From positions 1,984,001 to 2,048,000 of the forward strand of contig NZ_JAKVLR010000001.1 of the NCBI RefSeq assembly GCF_022484265.1: DNA of 64,000 bases, given 5' to 3'. Shown in pieces: positions 52,078-60,861 of the stretch (the first letter of the stretch is position 1; each line of letters opens with the position of its first letter). This stretch comes from Companilactobacillus sp. GTDB taxonomy: Bacteria; Bacillota; Bacilli; Lactobacillales; Lactobacillaceae. The notes under the pieces were generated by a model, which made no database searches, was not told where the DNA came from, and saw only the letters and a list, made by a program, of their open reading frames with translations. The translations under genes were made by a program, and so were the position numbers.

Positions 52078-52464
52078 ATGGCAAATTTTTATATTTTAAC
52101 TAACAATCCGATGGTCAAAGATAAATATTCTGAAATCACTCATTTTGACGAAAATTTAACAGTTGCAGATATTTTTACCCACGGCCGGGATGCCATTCAT
52201 CTTGGAGCAAATTTGATAAATCATCCACTAGCTGGCAGCATCAAACCGAATCAAAGTCCTTACAAAAGTTTAGTCTTAAGTGACCGCGAAGGAGACCTCG
52301 ATATGTTTTCATTAACTTTGATCGAAGGAGCGATTCAAGTTCTGAAAAAACTTCGTCCAAGAGATCAAGGATACAGTGAAAGCACATTAGAAGATTTTCA
52401 AGTTATCGATTTAGATTTGCTTGATTCTGCCATTGAGAGTTTACCTTACGAGTACCACGAGTAA
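52078..52464 (+). CDS. grdX: GrdX, glycine reductase operon-associated protein
   Basis: 128 residues starting MANFYILTNNPMV, the ILTNNPxV start and length expected of GrdX, the small protein of unknown role that opens glycine reductase operons in clostridia. No metal or flavin motif is seen. It stands directly in front of trxB. The ATG follows AAAGAGAG. Confidence 0.85.
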   Translation: MANFYILTNNPMVKDKYSEITHFDENLTVADIFTHGRDAIHLGANLINHPLAGSIKPNQSPYKSLVLSDREGDLDMFSLTLIEGAIQVLKKLRPRDQGYSESTLEDFQVIDLDLLDSAIESLPYEYHE

Positions 52465-52503
52465 ACGGACTGCAGATGTCTGCGTATGGAAGGAGAAAAC
52501 TTT

Positions 52504-53757
52504 ATGTCTGAGTTATATGATCTTTTGATTGTCGGTGCTGGACCTGGCGGACTTGCAGCAGGGATTTATGGAAGCCGTGCTAAATTAAAAACCGCGGTAG
52601 TAGATAAGAACGCTGAACCAGGTGGACAAGCAGCAACAACCGAAGAAATGGAAAATTATCCTGGGTTCTTTGAAGGTTCGACCGGTCCAGGAATTATGAA
52701 GAAATTTGCTGATCATGCTAAATATTTCGGAACAGAATTCATCAGAGGAAACGTTGATGAAGTTGATTTCTCAGGACCAGTAAAGAAAGTTCATACACAA
52801 CAAGGCGATACTTTTGAATCTAAAGTAGTTGTATTGTCACCAGGTGCTACACCTAGAAAAATTGGAGTTAAGGGCGAAGCTGAATTAAGTGGTCAAGGCG
52901 TTAGTTATTGTGCCACATGCGATGCTGATTTCTTCGTTGACCTAGATGTTGTAGTTGTTGGTAATGGTGATGCCGCTATTGAAGAAGCAGAGTATCTTAC
53001 AAAGTTTGCTGAAACTGTAACAGTTATCGTTATCCACGAAGAAGGAAATCTTGACTGCAACAAGGCAAGTGCTGAAAAAGCAATGAAGAATCCTAAACTC
53101 AAATGGGTATGGAACTCAACCGTTCAAGAAATTGCCGGTGATGGATTAGTTGAAAAGGTAGTGCTAAAGAATATTAACACTGGTGAATTAACAGATTATC
53201 CAACAAATGGTGTCTTCGTATTTATTGGTACAGAACCACATACAAACTTCCTTAAAGGAAAAGTTGAATTAGACGATCGTGGTTATCTAGTTACTAACGA
53301 TATGATGGAAACTAACGTTCCTGGCGTTTATGCAGTTGGGGATGCAAGAGTTAAATACCTACGTCAAGTTGTTACCGCAGCTTCAGATGGTGCAATCGCA
53401 GCATCAGCAGCTGAAAAGTACTTGTCAGAATTACAAACATTACAAAATGATGTTCTTGATGCAAGTAAAGAAAAACCAACTATCTTGGCATTCTGGGCTC
53501 CACAAATTCAAGAAAGTATTGATTCTATCGCTTCTGTTGAAAAAGCAGTTGAAGAAAAAGATGATGCAGTTGGCTTAGTTAAGTTAGATACATACAGAGC
53601 TAAGAAGACAGCCACACAATACAACATTACAGAAATCCCAAGTATCGTCTTATTCAAAGATGGTAAAGACGTTGCCCGTCTAGAAGGCGTAAAGAATATC
53701 ACTCCCGAAGCAGTTGAAGATTTAGTAAAACCTTACGTACAAGATTTAGTTAAGTAA
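52504..53757 (+). CDS. trxB: Thioredoxin reductase with fused C-terminal thioredoxin-fold domain lacking CxxC
   Basis: 417 residues from the ATG 8 nt after AAGGAG. Residues 1-~310 are a standard NADPH thioredoxin reductase: IVGAGPGGLAAGIYG (FAD), the redox pair CATCDAD, VVVGNGDAAIEEAEYL (NADPH) and YAVGDARVKYLRQVVTAASDG. Unlike usual ~310-residue enzymes it continues ~105 residues as a thioredoxin fold (PTILAFWAPQIQESIDSI...ITEIPSIVLFKDGKDV), with W-C-G-P-C replaced by W-A-P-Q-I. The cis-Pro survives. It should reduce the adjacent TrxA, the electron donor to GrdA. Confidence 0.9.
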   Translation: MSELYDLLIVGAGPGGLAAGIYGSRAKLKTAVVDKNAEPGGQAATTEEMENYPGFFEGSTGPGIMKKFADHAKYFGTEFIRGNVDEVDFSGPVKKVHTQQGDTFESKVVVLSPGATPRKIGVKGEAELSGQGVSYCATCDADFFVDLDVVVVGNGDAAIEEAEYLTKFAETVTVIVIHEEGNLDCNKASAEKAMKNPKLKWVWNSTVQEIAGDGLVEKVVLKNINTGELTDYPTNGVFVFIGTEPHTNFLKGKVELDDRGYLVTNDMMETNVPGVYAVGDARVKYLRQVVTAASDGAIAASAAEKYLSELQTLQNDVLDASKEKPTILAFWAPQIQESIDSIASVEKAVEEKDDAVGLVKLDTYRAKKTATQYNITEIPSIVLFKDGKDVARLEGVKNITPEAVEDLVKPYVQDLVK

Positions 53758-53793
53758 CACAAAATATAAACCCCTTGAGGGGAGGTGAAAATT

Positions 53794-54132
53794 ATGATGG
53801 AACATTTAACAAAAGAAAACTTAGAAAGCACAATCGCAGACACAAAAGGACTAATTATGATCGACTTCTTCAGTCCAAAATGTGTACCATGCATGGCTTT
53901 GATGCCAGATGTTGAAAAATTAGCTGAAGAGAAAAAAGACGAAGCTACATTCTTTGCATTTGATACAACAGGCAACATGAGAACTGCTATGAAACAAAAG
54001 GTTATGGGTATCCCTGCATATTTGTTCTACAGAGATGGTGAAAAAGTTGCTACTCTTGGCAAAGATATTCTTGAAGACAAGGGAATGGCAGCTGTTACAG
54101 AAAAATTAGATGAATTAACAGCAAAAGCTTAA
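53794..54132 (+). CDS. trxA: Thioredoxin, glycine-reductase type (CVPC active site)
   Basis: 112 residues from ATG 53794 after GGGGAGGTG (a second ATG follows at 53797). The active site is FFSPKCVPCMALMPDVE: the C-V-P-C centre rather than C-G-P-C is known from thioredoxins of glycine reductase operons. The cis-Pro loop VMGIPAYLFYRDG is intact. It carries electrons from TrxB to selenoprotein A. Confidence 0.92.
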   Translation: MMEHLTKENLESTIADTKGLIMIDFFSPKCVPCMALMPDVEKLAEEKKDEATFFAFDTTGNMRTAMKQKVMGIPAYLFYRDGEKVATLGKDILEDKGMAAVTEKLDELTAKA

Positions 54133-54180
54133 ATTCAAATAGTTCTGTGATCATCATCAATATGCTTAAGGAGGGATATT

Positions 54181-55470
54181 ATGCGACTAACAATCGGCAA
54201 CGTCATCATTAACGATATTGAATTCGGCGACAAGACCGAAGTTAAAGATGGCACATTGTTCGTTAATAAAGACGAACTGATCGAAGCAGCTATCGGCGGA
54301 GATGAAAGAATCAAATCACTGGAAGTTTACCTTGCTAAACCAGGTGATAACACTCGGATCATTCCTGTTAAGGATGTCATCGAACCACGTGTTAAGGTCG
54401 ACGGCCAAGGCGGTATCTTCCCAGGTATCGTAAACAACGTTGACCAAGTAGGTTCAGGACAAACAAATGTACTTAAAGGTGCAGCAATTGTTACAACAGG
54501 TAAGATTGTTGGATTCCAAGAAGGAATCATCGACATGAGTGGAGAAGGTGCTAAATATACACCATTCTCAAAGACAAACAACATTGTCTTAAAGATGGAA
54601 CCACAAGATTCAATCAAACAACACGAACATGAAGAAGTTCTACGTTTGCTTGGATTTAGAGCATCTAACTATATTGGAGAAGTAGCTAAGGATCTTAAAC
54701 CTGACAATGAAGAAGTTTATGAAACAAAACCTCTCTTGGAACAAGTTAAAGAATATCCAGATCTTCCAAAAGTAGTTTACGTATATGCTCTACAAACACA
54801 AGGCTTGATGCATAACACATTCTATTATGGCGCTGACGCTATGAAGATCGTTCCTACATTTATGTATCCTACAGAAGCCTTTGATGGAGCTATTGCAAGT
54901 GGTAACTGTGTTTCAGCTTGTGATAAGAACCCATCATATGTTCATTTGAACAGTCCTGTTATTAAAGACTTATATTCGAAACATGGTAAAGATATTAACT
55001 TTATCGGATGTGTCATTACCAATGAGAACGTGACATTGCAAGACAAGAAACGTTCATCAAATATGACTGCTAAATTAGTAGAAATGCTTGGCGCAGATGC
55101 AGCAATCATCTCAGAAGAAGGATTTGGTAATCCTGATGCTGACTTAGTTATGAACTGTAACAACCTTGAAAACAAAGGTATCAAGACAGTTCTTGTAACT
55201 GATGAATATGCTGGACAAGATGGTGCCAGTCAATCATTAGCTGATTCAACACCTAAAGGTGACGCTGTTGTAACTGCAGGTAACGCTAACGTTGTTGTTA
55301 ACCTACCAGTTATGAAGACAGTTATTGGTCATCCAGAAGCCGCAAACGTTATTGCTGGTGCTTGGGATGGAAGTTTGCATGACGATGGAAGCATCGAAGC
55401 AGAAATCCAAGTTATCACAGGTGCAACAAACGAATTAGGTTTCAACACACTATCAGCTAAGACTATTTAG
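54181..55470 (+). CDS. grdE: GrdE, component B alpha/beta proprotein of glycine reductase
   Basis: 429 residues, start after AAGGAGGGA. The family protein is cleaved internally at an Asn-Cys bond and the Cys becomes a pyruvoyl group that binds the glycine amino group. Here the site is ASGNCVSACDKNPSY, with Cys at residue 243, the expected place. GrdE with GrdB forms substrate-specific component B; together with the grdX-trxB-trxA-grdE-grdA-grdB order it points to glycine rather than sarcosine or betaine. Confidence 0.95.
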   Translation: MRLTIGNVIINDIEFGDKTEVKDGTLFVNKDELIEAAIGGDERIKSLEVYLAKPGDNTRIIPVKDVIEPRVKVDGQGGIFPGIVNNVDQVGSGQTNVLKGAAIVTTGKIVGFQEGIIDMSGEGAKYTPFSKTNNIVLKMEPQDSIKQHEHEEVLRLLGFRASNYIGEVAKDLKPDNEEVYETKPLLEQVKEYPDLPKVVYVYALQTQGLMHNTFYYGADAMKIVPTFMYPTEAFDGAIASGNCVSACDKNPSYVHLNSPVIKDLYSKHGKDINFIGCVITNENVTLQDKKRSSNMTAKLVEMLGADAAIISEEGFGNPDADLVMNCNNLENKGIKTVLVTDEYAGQDGASQSLADSTPKGDAVVTAGNANVVVNLPVMKTVIGHPEAANVIAGAWDGSLHDDGSIEAEIQVITGATNELGFNTLSAKTI

Positions 55471-55523
55471 TCAGTTAGTTAGTAAACATTAATTTAATAA
55501 AAAATAGAGAAGGAGAGAGCATT

Positions 55524-55973
55524 ATGGGTATTCTTGAAAACAAAAAAGTTGCCATTTTAGGCGACCGTGATGGAATTCCTGGTATGGCTATCGAGGCTTG
55601 TGTCAAAACAGCAGGCGCAGAAGTTGTATTTTCAACTACTGAATGCTTCGTTTGAACGAGCGCCGGTGCTATGGACTTGGAAAACCAACAAAGAATTAAA
55701 GATCTAGCAGACAAATACGGAAAAGACGATCTAGTAGTAGTACTAGGTGGTGGAGAGGCCGAAGCTTGTGGCTTGGCTGCTGAAACCGTATCAACTGGTG
55801 ATCCAACATTCGCAGGTCCATTAGCAGGAGTTCAGTTAGGACTCGGTGCATATCACATGTTTGAACTAAAGGATGAAGTTGATCCCGCAGTATACGAAGA
55901 ACAAGTATCAATGATGGAAATGGTATTGGATAAAGATGCCATTATTAAAGAAGTCAAAGAATATCGCGCATAG
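55524..55973 (+). CDS. grdA: GrdA, selenoprotein A of glycine reductase (in-frame TGA = selenocysteine)
   Basis: 149 residues when the TGA at 55653-55655 is read as selenocysteine. N terminus MGILENKKVAILGDRDGIPG after AAGGAGAGAG. The motif ECFVU-TSAGAMDLE puts Sec at residue 44, the position known for selenoprotein A, two residues after C-F-V. Downstream, VVLGGGEAEACGLAAETV and the rest of the family sequence are intact. GrdA receives the carboxymethyl group from component B as Se-carboxymethyl-selenocysteine and passes it to component C. Without the recoding only 43 residues would be made. Confidence 0.93.
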
Positions 55974-56014
55974 GAATTCGCTACTTCCCAAACCTTTGTA
56001 AAGGAGGAACTAAG

Positions 56015-57313
56015 ATGGGCAAAAAAAGAATTGTTCATTATATAAATCAATTCTTTGCCGGGATTGGTGGTGAAGAAAAGGCCGAAGTTAAACCAGAAAA
56101 ACGTGACGGTGTTGCGGGACCTGGTATGGCTTTCAAGGCTCAACTAAGCGATGTGGCTGATATCGTTGGTACAGTTATCTGTGGTGATAGCTACTTCAAT
56201 GAAAATGAAGAAGAAGCTTCAGAAACTGTTCTTGAAATGATTAAAAGTTACGATCCAGACTTAGTTATCGTAGGACCAAGCTTTAACGCTGGTCGTTACG
56301 GTGTCGCCGCTGGTGCAGTTGCCAAATTGGTAGATGAGAACTTACACTTACCAGTTGTTGGTGGAATGTATCCAGAAAACCCTGGTTTTGAATTGTACAA
56401 GAAACATGGATATTTCGTAGAGGTAGGTAACAGTGCCGCTACAATGAGGAAAGCTATTCCAGATATGGTAAGTGTTGTAAAACAAGTACTTGATGGAAAA
56501 GACGAAATCACAGGCTACATGCCAAAAGGTATCCGTGAAAATGTATTCAGACAAGAACGTGGTTCAAAACGTGCAGTTGAAATGCTCGTAAATAAAATTC
56601 AAGGCAAGGAATTCACAACTGAATATCCTATGCCTACCTTCGACCGTGTCGATCCAGCACCAGCCGTAAAGGATATTACGAAAGCAAGAATTGCTTTGGT
56701 ATCATCTGGTGGTCCAGTTCCGAAAGGAAATCCAGACCACATCGAATCATCAAGTGCATCTAAGTATGGTAAATATAGCTTAGAGGGTATCGATGACTTC
56801 ACACCAGAAAATGGTGAAACGGCTCACGGTGGATATGATCCAGTCTATGCAAATGAAGACTTGGATCGTGTATTGCCAGTCGACGTTGTTAAAGAGATGC
56901 TTGCTAACGGTGAAATTGGGTCATTGCACCCATATTGGTACGCTACCGTTGGTAATGGTACATCTGTAGCAAATGCTAAGAAATTTGGTACAGAGATTGG
57001 AAAACAACTTAAAGAAGACGGCGTAGATGCTGTTATTCTTACATCCACCTGAGGAACATGTACTCGTTGCGGTGCAACGATGGTTAAAGCTATTGAAGCT
57101 CAAGGACTACCAATTGTTCACATGTGTACAATTGTTCCTATTTCTAAGACAGTTGGAGCAAATAGAATTGTTCCTACAGTCGCAATTCCTTATCCACTTG
57201 GTAATCCTGAATTGGATCCTAAAGAGGAAAAAGAATTACGTAGAAAACTAGTCAGAAAAGCTCTTAAAGCTCTTGAAACACCTGTTACTGAACAAACAGT
57301 GTTTGACAGTTAG
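56015..57313 (+). CDS. grdB: GrdB, component B gamma subunit selenoprotein (in-frame TGA = selenocysteine)
   Basis: 432 residues when TGA 57050-57052 is read through. The context ILTSTU-GTCTRCGATMVK gives the U-x2-C-x2-C motif of GrdB, with Sec at residue 346. Both halves of the family protein are complete: GKKRIVHYINQFFAGIGGEEKAE at the start and AIPYPLGNPELDPKEEKELR near the end. A hairpin with GGU loop follows the TGA. It is the Sec subunit that attacks the Schiff-base-bound glycine. Start after AAGGAGGA. Confidence 0.94.
57064..57080 (+). promoter_or_regulatory. SECIS-like hairpin in grdB mRNA
   Basis: TCGTTGC-GGT-GCAACGA, a perfect 7-bp stem with a three-base GGU loop, begins 11 nt after the TGA. 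Bacterial SECIS elements have a short stem with guanines at the start of the apical loop about 16 nt or more after UGA, which this satisfies (loop 18 nt after). It would recruit SelB. Confidence 0.7.
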
Positions 57314-57336
57314 AGGAGCTCAAGAGATAAACAACT

Positions 57337-57367
57337 AGGAGCCGAAAATAATTTTCGACTCCTTTTT
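57337..57367 (+). terminator. Intra-operon terminator between grdB and grdC
   Basis: AGGAGCCGAAAA / TTTTCGACTCCT stem with a TAA loop, followed by T5. It would limit grdC-grdD transcription relative to grdEAB, or a second promoter lies in the 50 bp before grdC. Confidence 0.75.
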
Positions 57368-57417
57368 ATATGAAAAAAAGTATTAGTTCCAATTAATTAT
57401 TTTTGGAGGTGCATCGT

Positions 57418-58959
57418 ATGACTTTCCCAGTACTTAAAGGAAGCTCTTATACATTAGTCCATACACCAGATGTTTTAGTACATGAAGGTAAATTGCAGGA
57501 AAGCGAAATGAGAAATAATCCCGATTCAGATTATCTCAAAGCTATTCCAGATCATTTACGGTCATTCGAAGACGTTGTAGGGTACGGTCCTAATCAAGCT
57601 TATATAGGTAATATTCATCCTCGTGATTTAAATAATATCGAAAAACCATGGTATGACCATCCAATGAAAGACGCATCAAAAGATGGTAAATTTGGTTCGA
57701 TCATGAATGAAGATGAATTCTATGGCTGCATGAAGGCTGTAGATATGTTTGAATTAGTAGTTTTGGAAAAAAGTTTTCAAGAAAAAGTTGCCCAAGAAAT
57801 GCAAGACGACCCCGTTATTGGAAAATATTGGGTAACACTAGATAAATTAAACGAAAATCCTGCTACTATCGAAGAAATTACGGAATTGATCTCCGACAAA
57901 GATGCAAAACCTTTGTATTTCAACAATGAACTAGTGGGATGCGTTAAGAGAGCTCATGAGTTTGATGCTGCCTTGACTAGTGATGTTATGTTCGAAAACT
58001 TAGTAAGTAAAGCTTCAGGTGCATATGCACTAGCAGAACTTTTTGCAAAAAATGATATTAAACCTGAAGATATTGATTACTTGATTGAATGTTCTGAAGA
58101 GGGATGTGGTGACATGTTCCAACGTGCTGGTGGTAATTACGCTAAGTCAATTGGTGAAATTTGCGGATGCGTAAACGCTACTGGTTCAGATACTCGTAGT
58201 TTCTGTGCTGCACCAGCTCACTCAATGGTTGAAGCTGCAGCATTAGTTAAAGCTGGAGTATACAAAAATGTTGTTGTACTTGCTGGTGGGTCATCAGCTA
58301 AGTTAGGAATGAATGGTAAAGATCACGTCAAAAAAGATCAACCGCTGATCGAAGATTGCCTCGGTGCATTCGCTGTTTACGTTGGCGAAAATGACGGTAA
58401 ATCACCAGTCATCAGAACTGATATCGTTGGTAAACATAAGATTGGCAGTGGTGCTGCACCACAAGCTATTATGCAAGCTATTGTTTCAGATCCATTGGAA
58501 CATGCAGGATTATCAATCAAAGACGTTGATGTATTCTCTGCTGAAATGCAAAACCCTGAAATTACTGTACCCGCAGGTGCAGGTGATATCCCAGCAGCTA
58601 ACTACAAGATGATTGCTGCTTTAGGTATCATGAAAAAAGTGTTCGAAAAGAGCGAATTAAACTCTGTGGTTGAAAAAATCGGAATGCCTGGATTTGTGCC
58701 AACCCAAGGACACATTCCTTCAGGTATCCCATTCTTAGGACATGCTAAAGAAATGATCGAAAATGGAGACATCCATAGAACCATGATCATTGGTAAAGGT
58801 AGCTTGTTCTTAGGTAGACTAACTAACCTCTTTGATGGTATTTCGTTTATTGTTGAAGCAAATGACGGTCACGTTGATGACGATTCTGGTGTAGACAAAG
58901 ACACAATTCGTCAAATGATCGCAGAATCAATGAAACAATTCGCTGATACGCTCAAATAA
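57418..58959 (+). CDS. grdC: GrdC, component C large subunit of glycine reductase
   Basis: 513 residues from ATG 57418 (GGAGG 8 nt upstream). The C-terminal half resembles ketoacyl-synthase III-type thiolase folds. YLIECSEEGCGDMFQRAGGNYAKSIGEICGC and FCAAPAHSMVEAAALVKAG carry candidate catalytic Cys residues. Component C releases acetyl phosphate from the Se-carboxymethyl group of GrdA with phosphate. Its stop is followed within 30 bp by grdD. Confidence 0.93.
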   Translation: MTFPVLKGSSYTLVHTPDVLVHEGKLQESEMRNNPDSDYLKAIPDHLRSFEDVVGYGPNQAYIGNIHPRDLNNIEKPWYDHPMKDASKDGKFGSIMNEDEFYGCMKAVDMFELVVLEKSFQEKVAQEMQDDPVIGKYWVTLDKLNENPATIEEITELISDKDAKPLYFNNELVGCVKRAHEFDAALTSDVMFENLVSKASGAYALAELFAKNDIKPEDIDYLIECSEEGCGDMFQRAGGNYAKSIGEICGCVNATGSDTRSFCAAPAHSMVEAAALVKAGVYKNVVVLAGGSSAKLGMNGKDHVKKDQPLIEDCLGAFAVYVGENDGKSPVIRTDIVGKHKIGSGAAPQAIMQAIVSDPLEHAGLSIKDVDVFSAEMQNPEITVPAGAGDIPAANYKMIAALGIMKKVFEKSELNSVVEKIGMPGFVPTQGHIPSGIPFLGHAKEMIENGDIHRTMIIGKGSLFLGRLTNLFDGISFIVEANDGHVDDDSGVDKDTIRQMIAESMKQFADTLK

Positions 58960-58988
58960 TGAAAAACCATCCTAAAGGAGGGAGAAAA

Positions 58989-60146
58989 ATGGAAAATAAC
59001 GTACAAAACACAATTGCTGATGTGTTCGATGAAATCGCCCAAGGACTAGAAGACGGTAATTTCGGTTCTAGACCTCGTGTTGGTGTTACATTACTTGGCA
59101 GCGAACATGGCGAAGAAGAAATCCTTCGTGGTGCAGAACTTGCTCAAGCTAATGATCCCTCTATTCAAGTTGTTGTGATCGGTACATTGACTGATACAAA
59201 ACTTGAAACAGTTGCTGCAACTGATCCAGAAGATGCCCATGATAAGATGGACAAAATGCTAGAAGATGGTAGCTTGGATGCCGCTGTAACCATGCATTAC
59301 ACCTTCCCAATAGGTGTTTCAACAGTTGGACATGCAACTACTCCTGGTATTGGTAAAGGGATGTTTATCGCAAATACCACCGGTACTTCTGATATGGAAA
59401 GAATTAGCGCAATGGTCAAAAATACTATTTCAGGTATTGGTGTGGCTAAAGCTAACGGAATCGCAAATCCAACAGTCGGAATTTTGAATATCGATGGTGC
59501 ACATCAAGTTGAAAAATCATTAAGAAAATTAAAAGACAAAGGTTATAACATCAACTTTACGCAAAGCAACCGTGCAGACGGTGGCGTAGAGATGCGTGGA
59601 AATGACCTACTTCAAGGTGTTCCTGACATCATGGTCATGGACAGTTTGACTGGTAATATTGTTATGAAAGTTATGAGTTCATTCTTAACCGGCGGTAGCT
59701 ATGAATCTGTTGGTGCAGGTTATGGCCCTGGTGCTGGTAAAGGATATAACAAGATCATCAATATCATTAGTCGTGCTTCCGGTGCCAACGTTGTTGCTGG
59801 CGCATTAAGCTATGCTGGTAAATGTGCTAAAGGGAACATGCAAGCTAAAATAGATGCCGAATACGATGTTGCTGAAAAAGCTGGATTGGCAGAAGTACTA
59901 GATGGCCTTACTGCCGCTCCCAAGAAAGATGATTCAGTAGAAGAAGTTAAAGAACCAGCCAAGAAGGCTGTTTCAGAAGCTATTTTAGGTATTGATATTT
60001 TAGTACTTGAAGAAGCTGTTACGGAATTATGGAAGGCCAACATCTATGCCACAAGTGGTATGGGATGTACTGGTCCGGTTGTTATGGTGGCACCAGAGGA
60101 CGAAGATCACGCTCGCGAAGTTCTTCAAGCTGCCGACTACTTATAA
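58989..60146 (+). CDS. grdD: GrdD, component C small subunit (PlsX-like)
   Basis: 385 residues from ATG 58989, after AAAGGAGGGA; an ATG at 58959 overlapping the grdC stop would add ten residues before that site. The fold is of the PlsX/phosphate acetyltransferase type: VGVTLLGSEHGEEEILRGAELA, VGAGYGPGAGKGYNKIINIISRASGANVVAGAL. Near the C terminus ATSGMGCTGPVVMVAPED holds a conserved Cys thought to accept the acetyl group. Last gene of the operon; a terminator follows. Confidence 0.93.
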   Translation: MENNVQNTIADVFDEIAQGLEDGNFGSRPRVGVTLLGSEHGEEEILRGAELAQANDPSIQVVVIGTLTDTKLETVAATDPEDAHDKMDKMLEDGSLDAAVTMHYTFPIGVSTVGHATTPGIGKGMFIANTTGTSDMERISAMVKNTISGIGVAKANGIANPTVGILNIDGAHQVEKSLRKLKDKGYNINFTQSNRADGGVEMRGNDLLQGVPDIMVMDSLTGNIVMKVMSSFLTGGSYESVGAGYGPGAGKGYNKIINIISRASGANVVAGALSYAGKCAKGNMQAKIDAEYDVAEKAGLAEVLDGLTAAPKKDDSVEEVKEPAKKAVSEAILGIDILVLEEAVTELWKANIYATSGMGCTGPVVMVAPEDEDHAREVLQAADYL

Positions 60147-60198
60147 AAATAATGGAATACAATTGAGAATGTTTTCTGGCTTGTCAAGTCAAGTCTGA

Positions 60199-60244
60199 GG
60201 AGCCCCTTAAGTATTAGATGCTGTCTAATATTTAGGGGGCTTTT
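60199..60244 (+). terminator. Terminator of the glycine reductase operon
   Basis: AGCCCCTTAAGTATTAGA / TCTAATATTTAGGGGGCT stem and TTTT tail. Confidence 0.88.
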
Positions 60245-60247
60245 CGT

Positions 60248-60412
60248 TTGGACGAGGGGAGGTTGCTTGTCGGCTCTGGAACGCTGTGGGTACACTTGAA
60301 ACTTATTGCAAAGACCGCAACAATTTCCAAGCTGCACCTTCCACTAAGCACTGCTTCGCATTGCTAAGAGGAATTTCACGGCTGAGGCCGAACGCAACCT
60401 CCCCTCGGAGCC
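60248..60412 (-). repeat. Structured interspersed element, copy 6 (inverted)
   Basis: Minus-strand arms GAGGGGAGGTTGC and GCAACCTCCCCTC (13 bp perfect) flank an interior with CGTTCCAGAGCCGA and GTTCGGCCTCAG, shared with copies 3 and 5. The arms differ from all other copies. The outer CATTCCTTCTTTC arm is not clear here. Confidence 0.7.
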
Positions 60413-60576
60413 TAAAAACGTTCAACCCTCGCTTTTTTGTTTTAATGAGGAAGTATGCAGCTATTTGCGTTTTGCTTAGGTTTTAAGGGATCTAACAATT
60501 TTTTGCTTAACTAGAAATAGTGATAATTGCTCTAGATTAGAGTTTTATCGACTACTTTTGATTTTTTTCTAACAAA

Positions 60577-60786
60577 GGTCACATTCCTTCTTTCAAAATA
60601 TGAGGGGAATTTGACTCAACTCTATTTAGGCGGAGGACGGTTATCGATGCCCGGCTCAGTAGGGAGATAAATAATGGAACGTACGTCGCCTTTGGCGCGT
60701 GCGCAACCGTTTAAAATGTTGGCTACGCCAACGAACGAACCAAGGATGCCAGACGAAAGGCAATCGATAACCGTCCGGAGCCGGCA
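60577..60786 (+). repeat. Structured interspersed element, copy 4
   Basis: Left arm CACATTCCTTCTTTCAAAA and TTTAGGCGGAGG; arms GGACGGTTATCGATGCC and GGCAATCGATAACCGTCC; right end GGAGCCGGC. Interior: the GGAACGTACGTCGCC module (60676-60748). Compared with copy 3 the arm bases AAA/TTT are TTA/TAA, a compensatory change. Confidence 0.85.
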
Positions 60787-60861
60787 GTGAACTTTAACCA
60801 AGCATTGTTCTTCTAGAACATAAATAATGTTATGATTATGTATAAGCAGGAGGGGTTATTT

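Noticed and set aside
55524..57313. grdA and grdB as pseudogenes broken by premature TGA stops
   Set aside because: Each TGA lies exactly at the known selenocysteine position, the flanking motifs are intact, the downstream frames are open and conserved, and the grdB TGA is followed by a SECIS-like hairpin.
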